Positions 33,303 to 37,830 of a stretch of DNA of 37,830 bases are shown here, piece by piece. The stretch covers positions 1 through 37,830 of the forward strand of contig JACVCM010000022.1 of NCBI GenBank assembly GCA_016742125.1, read 5' to 3'. Every line of letters starts with the position of its first letter. The first letter of the stretch is position 1. Under the pieces are notes generated by a model. It had not been told where the DNA came from. It ran no database searches and saw only the letters and a program-made list of their open reading frames with translations. Position numbers and translations under genes: made by a program. The stretch comes from Sphingomonadaceae bacterium (GTDB lineage: Bacteria; Pseudomonadota; Alphaproteobacteria; Sphingomonadales; Sphingomonadaceae).

Positions 33303-35963
33303 ATGACCCAATATGTATATCGTTTCGGTGGCGGGGTTTCGGATGGGGATGAGTCCGTCCGCGGCAACAAGAACCTGCTCGGCGGCAAGGGCGCCAATCT
33401 TGATGGCATGGCGAGCATCGGCCTGCCGGTGCCTCCGGGTTTCACCATCACGACCGAAATGTGCACGGCCTATTATGCGAACGGCCAGACCTTCCCCGAC
33501 AGCGTCCGTGCCGAGGTCGCAAACGGTATCGCGCATATCGAGCAGGTGACCGGACGCAGCTTCGGCGACCCGGCCAACCCGCTGCTCGTTTCGGTCCGCT
33601 CGGGCGCTCGGGTGTCGATGCCCGGGATGATGGACACGGTACTCAACCTCGGCCTCAACGATGCAACCGTCGAAGGCCTCGCAACCTCGTCGGGCGATGC
33701 ACGGTTCGCGTGGGACAGCTATCGCCGTTTCATCCAGATGTATGCCGATGTCGTCCTCGAACTGGACCATGGCGCGTTTGAAGAAGCGCTGGAAATCGCC
33801 AAGGAAGATCGCGGATTCTATCTCGACACCGAACTTTCTGCCGATGATTTGAAGGCCTTGGTTGGCGATTATAAGAAACTGGTTGAAGACCAGTGGGGCA
33901 AGCCGTTCCCGCAGGATGTCCACGACCAGCTTTGGGGTGCGGTCGGCGCGGTGTTCGGTTCATGGGAATCCGATCGCGCGAAAGTCTATCGCCGGCTCAA
34001 CAATATCCCCGGCGACTGGGGCACTGCGGTCAATGTGCAGGCGATGGTGTTCGGCAATATGGGCGAAACGAGCGCCACCGGTGTTGCTTTCACGCGCGAT
34101 CCCGCCACCGGCGAAAATGCCTATTATGGCGAATATCTGATCAACGCGCAGGGTGAGGATGTGGTCGCTGGCATTCGCACACCGCAATATCTCACCAAGG
34201 TCGCGCGCGAGCGGGCAGGGGCCAAGCCGCTCAGCATGGAAGAGGCGATGCCGGAAGTCTATGCGGAGTTGGCGCGCGTTTTCGACATTCTCGAGAGCCA
34301 TTATCGCGACATGCAGGATATCGAGTTCACCGTCGAACGCGGAACGCTGTGGATGCTGCAGACGCGCAGCGGCAAGCGCACTGCCAAGGCCGCGCTGAAA
34401 ATCGCGGTCGATATGGCCGAGGCAGGGGTGATCACGAAAGACGAGGCGATCCTGCGTGTCGATCCGATGGCATTGGACCAGCTTCTCCACCCGACACTCG
34501 ATCCAGAGGCGACGCGCGATGTGCTGACATCCGGCCTGCCGGCGTCCCCCGGCGCAGCATCGGGCAAGATCGTTTTCGATGCTGACACTGCGGAAAAATG
34601 GAATGAGCGCGGCGAAGCCGTCATACTCGTACGCGTCGAAACCAGTCCAGAAGACATTCATGGCATGCACGCCGCCAAGGGCATATTGACCGCGCGCGGC
34701 GGTATGACCAGCCACGCCGCCGTCGTTGCGCGCGGCATGGGTCGGCCTTGTGTGTCGGGTGCAGGCGGGCTGCAGATCGATGCAGCCGCCAAGCAGCTTC
34801 GCGTCGGCGGGCGGACGCTGGCCGAAGGCGACGTGCTGACCCTTGACGGCTCGACAGGCGAGGTTATGGCTGGCGAGGTTGCCACGATCCAGCCCGAGCT
34901 GGTCGGCGATTTCGGTACGCTGATGACCTGGGCGGATGCCGGTCGTCGGATGAAGGTCCGTGCCAATGCCGAGACGCCATTGGACGCGCAGACCGCCCGC
35001 GATTTCGGGGCGGAGGGCATCGGACTGTGCCGCACCGAGCATATGTTCTTTGACGCCGCGCGCATCACCGCCGTGCGGCAGATGATCCTCGCCGATGACG
35101 AGAAAGGCCGCCGCATCGCGCTCGACAGATTGCTGCCCGAACAGCGCAAGGATTTCGCGGAAATTTTTGAAGTGATGGCGGGGCTCCCCGTCACCATCCG
35201 CCTGCTCGACCCGCCGCTGCACGAATTCCTGCCGCATCGCGAGGAAGAATTTGCCGAGGTGGCCGATGCCGCGGGTGTCGGCATCGAACTGCTGAAACAG
35301 CGGGCCAGTGAACTCCACGAATTCAATCCCATGCTCGGTCACCGGGGATGCCGCCTTGGCGTGACCTATCCCGAAATATACGAGATGCAGGCACGTGCGA
35401 TTTTCGAGGCAGCGTGCAGCCTTGCAGTCGCGCCGGTTCCCGAAATCATGATCCCGCTGGTCGGCACGAAGCGCGAGCTGGAGCTGATGAAGGAGGTCGT
35501 CGACCAGGCCGCTGAAGCCGTGTTTGCCGAGCAGGGCAAGCGCATAGACTATCTGGTCGGTACCATGATCGAGCTCCCGCGTGCCGCGCTGCTGGCCGAT
35601 GAAATTGCCGAAGTCGGCAGCTTCTTCAGCTTCGGCACAAATGACCTGACGCAAACCACATTAGGCGTATCGCGCGACGACGCCGCGCGCTTCCTCACGC
35701 ATTATGTGGACAAGGGCATCTACGCCCGCGATCCCTTTGTCAGCATCGATGTAGAGGGCGTCGGCCAGCTTATCGAGATTGCCTCCGCCAAGGGCCGGAC
35801 CACGCGCCCCGACATCAAACTCGGCATTTGCGGCGAACATGGCGGCGATCCGGCGAGTATTGCCTTCTGCGAGGCGACCGGCCTCGATTATGTCAGCGCC
35901 TCCCCCTACCGCGTGCCGATTGCGCGCTTGGCGGCGGCGCAAGCGGCGCTTTCTGCTAAATAG
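33303..35963 (+). CDS. ppdK: Pyruvate, phosphate dikinase
   Basis: PPDK interconverts pyruvate + ATP + Pi and phosphoenolpyruvate + AMP + PPi. The 886-residue protein has the N-terminal ATP-grasp domain (GGKGANLDGMASIGLPVPPGF, VSVRSGARVSMPGMMDTVLNLGLN), the swivelling phospho-His domain (GGMTSHAAVVARGMGRPCVSG, catalytic His in TSHAA) and the C-terminal PEP/pyruvate barrel (GLCRTEHMFF, FGTNDLTQTTLG, GICGEHGGDP). TTGGAG six bases before the ATG is the ribosome-binding site. Confidence 0.98.
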   Translation: MTQYVYRFGGGVSDGDESVRGNKNLLGGKGANLDGMASIGLPVPPGFTITTEMCTAYYANGQTFPDSVRAEVANGIAHIEQVTGRSFGDPANPLLVSVRSGARVSMPGMMDTVLNLGLNDATVEGLATSSGDARFAWDSYRRFIQMYADVVLELDHGAFEEALEIAKEDRGFYLDTELSADDLKALVGDYKKLVEDQWGKPFPQDVHDQLWGAVGAVFGSWESDRAKVYRRLNNIPGDWGTAVNVQAMVFGNMGETSATGVAFTRDPATGENAYYGEYLINAQGEDVVAGIRTPQYLTKVARERAGAKPLSMEEAMPEVYAELARVFDILESHYRDMQDIEFTVERGTLWMLQTRSGKRTAKAALKIAVDMAEAGVITKDEAILRVDPMALDQLLHPTLDPEATRDVLTSGLPASPGAASGKIVFDADTAEKWNERGEAVILVRVETSPEDIHGMHAAKGILTARGGMTSHAAVVARGMGRPCVSGAGGLQIDAAAKQLRVGGRTLAEGDVLTLDGSTGEVMAGEVATIQPELVGDFGTLMTWADAGRRMKVRANAETPLDAQTARDFGAEGIGLCRTEHMFFDAARITAVRQMILADDEKGRRIALDRLLPEQRKDFAEIFEVMAGLPVTIRLLDPPLHEFLPHREEEFAEVADAAGVGIELLKQRASELHEFNPMLGHRGCRLGVTYPEIYEMQARAIFEAACSLAVAPVPEIMIPLVGTKRELELMKEVVDQAAEAVFAEQGKRIDYLVGTMIELPRAALLADEIAEVGSFFSFGTNDLTQTTLGVSRDDAARFLTHYVDKGIYARDPFVSIDVEGVGQLIEIASAKGRTTRPDIKLGICGEHGGDPASIAFCEATGLDYVSASPYRVPIARLAAAQAALSAK

Positions 35964-36006
35964 GGGTTGCGCGCATCGGGCATCCTGTCTATGCGCACGC
36001 CTCCAC

Positions 36007-36083
36007 GCACCCGTAGCTCAGCTGGATAGAGCATCAGACTACGAATCTGAGGGTCGGGCGTTCGAATCGCTCCGGGTGCGCCA
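36007..36083 (+). tRNA. tRNA-Arg (anticodon ACG)
   Basis: A 77-nt tRNA with encoded CCA. The acceptor GCACCCG pairs with CGGGTGC, the D-loop contains AGCTGGATA, the anticodon loop is CUACGAA with ACG at 36041-36043, and the T-loop is TTCGAAT. The A34 is expected to be deaminated to inosine and read CGU/CGC/CGA. Confidence 0.96.
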
Positions 36084-36102
36084 TTCCTCTCACTGCCCCA
36101 AT

Positions 36103-36181
36103 CCGTTCGCCTCGAGCGCAGTCGAGAGACCTATGGGTCGTGCGCATTTCTGGGTGTCTCGACTCCGCTCGACACGAACGG
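36103..36181. repeat. Palindrome between tRNA-Arg and queC
   Basis: CCGTTCG...GAGCGCAGTCGAGAGAC on the left is mirrored by GTGTCTCGACTCCGCTCG...CGAACGG on the right with a 20-odd base centre. The GTCTCGACTCCGCTCGACAC core is another dispersed sphingomonad repeat type. It ends 13 bases before the likely queC start. Confidence 0.8.
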
Positions 36182-36194
36182 CTATGGGATGGAA

Positions 36195-36878
36195 ATGACC
36201 GCAAAAGCCAAATCCGCCATCGTCCTGCTTTCGGGTGGGCTCGACTCGATGGTCGTCGCCGGACTCGCGCGGGGTGCGGGTTATGATCTGATTGCGTTGA
36301 CCATCGACTATAACCAGCGGCACCGGATTGAGCTGGAAAGCGCGGCGCGCATCGCGGCGCATCTGGGCGCTGTCGAGCATATTGTGCTGCCGCTCGACCT
36401 GACGCGATTTGGGGGATCGGCGCTCACCGCCGACATCGATGTGCCCAAGGAAGGGGTCGATGCGGATGCCATTCCCGTCACTTATGTCCCGGCACGTAAC
36501 ACCATATTCCTGTCGCTCTGCCTGGGGCTTGCCGAGGCTCGCGGCGCGCGCGACCTCTGGATTGGCGTGAACGCGCTCGATTATTCGGGTTATCCCGATT
36601 GCCGCCCTGAATTCATCCGCTCGTTCGAGGCGATGGCCAGTCTCGCGACAAAGGCGGGCGTCGAAGGTGATGGCTTCACCGTGCACACGCCGCTGCTGCA
36701 TATGAGCAAGGCCGACATCGCACGCGAAGCTACGCGCCTTGGCCTCGACGCGGGTATGAGCTGGTCCTGCTACGACCCTTCGCCTGACCATAAGGCATGC
36801 GGCAAATGCGATGCCTGCCGCCTGCGTGCAAAGGGCTTTGCCGATGCGGGCCTGCCCGACCCGACCGTCTACGCATGA
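36195..36878 (+). CDS. queC: 7-cyano-7-deazaguanine synthase QueC
   Basis: QueC converts 7-carboxy-7-deazaguanine to preQ0 in queuosine synthesis, using ATP and ammonia. The PP-loop LLSGGLDSMVVAG lies near the start, TIDYNQRH follows, and the Zn site is at the C-terminus (SCYDPSPDHKACGKCDACRLR). The ATG at 36195 has GGGATGGAA upstream and gives the usual short N-terminus; an ATG two codons earlier (36189) is possible. The stop overlaps the queE ATG by 4 bases. Confidence 0.96.
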   Translation: MTAKAKSAIVLLSGGLDSMVVAGLARGAGYDLIALTIDYNQRHRIELESAARIAAHLGAVEHIVLPLDLTRFGGSALTADIDVPKEGVDADAIPVTYVPARNTIFLSLCLGLAEARGARDLWIGVNALDYSGYPDCRPEFIRSFEAMASLATKAGVEGDGFTVHTPLLHMSKADIAREATRLGLDAGMSWSCYDPSPDHKACGKCDACRLRAKGFADAGLPDPTVYA

Positions 36879-37513
36879 GCTACGCGGTCAAAGAGATTTT
36901 CCTGACATTGCAGGGTGAGGGCGTCCACGCCGGACGGCGCGCGGTATTCCTGCGCTTTGCCGGATGCAATTTGTGGACAGGGCGCGAGGAGGACCGCGCC
37001 AGCGCCGTCTGCCAGTTTTGCGATACCGACTTTGTCGGCATGGATGGCGAGGATGGCGGGCGCTACGAAGCCGACATGCTGGCGGCCAAGGTCGCGGAAA
37101 AATGGGGTGACGGTGCCGATCACCGCTATGTCGTGATCACTGGCGGTGAACCGATGTTGCAGGTCGATGACCTTATCGTCGATGCGCTCCACGCCCAGGG
37201 CTTCACGATTGCGATCGAAAGCAACGGGACCATCGCAACGCATCCCGGCATAGACTGGGTGTGTATCAGCCCCAAGGCCGGCTCTGACGTCATCCAGCAC
37301 ACAGGCGACGAGTTGAAGCTCGTCTGGCCGCAACCCGGCAGCAATACCGAGGCGATGGAAAGCTGGAACTTCGCCAATTTTCTGATCCAGCCTATGGACT
37401 GTGGCGACGAGTCGCGTAACCGCGCCAATGTCGAAGCCGCCACGGCCTTCGTAAACGCCCGCCCGAAATGGCGTTTGTCCTTGCAAAATCACAAGATTTT
37501 GGGTCTGCCATAA
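36875..37513 (+). CDS. queE: 7-carboxy-7-deazaguanine synthase QueE
   Basis: QueE is the radical SAM enzyme that forms 7-carboxy-7-deazaguanine. The start is the ATG at 36875 overlapping queC (ATGA), giving MSYAVKEIFLTLQGEGVHAGRRAVF. The cluster motif is the family's extended CNLW...CQFCDTDF form with a 13-residue insert, typical of Alphaproteobacteria. TGGEPMLQ and SPKAGSD follow. At 212 residues it has the expected size. Confidence 0.96.
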   Translation: MSYAVKEIFLTLQGEGVHAGRRAVFLRFAGCNLWTGREEDRASAVCQFCDTDFVGMDGEDGGRYEADMLAAKVAEKWGDGADHRYVVITGGEPMLQVDDLIVDALHAQGFTIAIESNGTIATHPGIDWVCISPKAGSDVIQHTGDELKLVWPQPGSNTEAMESWNFANFLIQPMDCGDESRNRANVEAATAFVNARPKWRLSLQNHKILGLP

Positions 37514-37675
37514 GGCTTGGTAAATCCGCTTGAAACTCGGGCCGGATGGTGACAGTCTTGTTACCGGAGAGTCAGGGGAGAGTAAGATGGCCAGAGCCCA
37601 ACAGGCAACGCATGCTCGTGCACATAGAAGCTAGGCTAAGCTCATCAGCGATCATGTCTCTGTCGCGCTGGTGCT

Positions 37676-37830
37676 TTACACTTCGGCATTGACCTTCATC
37701 TCCTCTCCGGCGATGAAATCTGACGGACCGCCATAATTTCCCATGTCCATGCTGGGGGTATTCTTTGGGATGTCCATCCCAGCCACACTGTATTTTGATC
37801 CCCCAGTCCTACCATGGGTATCGGTAGATT
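37676..37830 (-). CDS. C-terminal fragment of an unrecognised protein
   Basis: The last 51 codons of a minus-strand gene end at the TAA at 37678-37676; its start is outside the window. The visible peptide runs through KYSVAGMDIPKNTPSMDMG to NYGGPSDFIAGEEMKVNAEV. It is polar and Met/Gly-rich with no membrane segment, and codon use fits real coding sequence. No family is recognised. It converges with queE across a 162-base gap in which no other gene or terminator was seen. Confidence 0.5.
   Translation of the reverse strand, partial: STDTHGRTGGSKYSVAGMDIPKNTPSMDMGNYGGPSDFIAGEEMKVNAEV

Noticed and set aside
33960..35654. A 564-codon minus-strand open frame opposite ppdK
   Set aside because: Antisense to a certain gene, no recognisable motif and no ribosome-binding site.
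36084..36194. preQ1 riboswitch ahead of queC-queE
   Set aside because: The space is taken up by a dispersed palindromic repeat, and no preQ1 aptamer features were seen.
37587..37634. A 15-codon plus-strand mini-gene with a GGGGAG ribosome-binding site, followed in the same frame by about 33 more codons after a TAG
   Set aside because: The peptide has no recognisable character, and the later part is antisense to the better supported minus-strand fragment at 37676-37830.

Overview
The window looks like chromosomal DNA of an alphaproteobacterium of the order Sphingomonadales (Sphingopyxis/Sphingorhabdus-like). This rests on protein character and layout: a complete mreB-mreC-mreD-mrdA-rodA operon, an endonuclease-type MutL, long TonB-dependent receptors with sphingomonad-style plug domains, Tat-exported PhoX, and the dispersed palindromes typical of this group (CCCTTCGACAAGCTCAGGG-like, CCCCTCCCCTTCAGGGG-like and CCCTCTCCCCTTGCGGG-like). 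No phage, transposase, integrase, CRISPR array or rRNA was seen. The genus is inferred, not proven.

Layout. 1-111: start of an exported, probably outer-membrane protein (minus, cut by the window edge), behind a promoter region with three imperfect direct repeats. 436-511: tRNA-Lys(CUU). 599-6124 (minus): the cell-elongation operon mreBCD-mrdA-rodA, with 4-base start/stop overlaps from mreC to rodA. 6289-8124 (plus): mutL, which carries two repeat elements inside its reading frame. 8141-10649 (minus): three genes for a Met/His-rich outer-membrane-type protein, a small Cys/His exported protein and a glutaredoxin-MauE membrane fusion, driven from a mercury-type MerR operator shared with a divergent merR-like gene (10712-11122). 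11119-17956: ychF, phoX, a CAP-domain protein, a Tat-exported SDR, a small P-loop kinase, pth and rplY, with a palindromic repeat between pth and rplY.

18056-22294 (minus): tauE/safE exporter, TonB-dependent receptor, yezD and an Rrf2 regulator. This combination suggests a sulfur-responsive regulon. Divergent from it, 22478-26490 (plus), is a second TonB-dependent receptor overlapping a Tat-type S66 LD-carboxypeptidase, plausibly a peptide or muropeptide uptake pair. 26513-29736 (minus): a CPBP membrane protease, a TraB/GumN protein, two membrane proteins and an XRE regulator with an inverted-repeat operator. 29892-35963 (plus): glyQ, glyS and ppdK, separated by large palindromes. 36007-36083: tRNA-Arg(ACG), then queC-queE. 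37676-37830 (minus): the C-terminal end of an unrecognised protein.

Most of the window is housekeeping. The less ordinary parts are the mer-type operator controlling a non-mer operon, the tauE-receptor-yezD-rrf2 locus with a repeated upstream word, the receptor/S66 pair, and repeats that have entered mutL and the pth ribosome-binding site.
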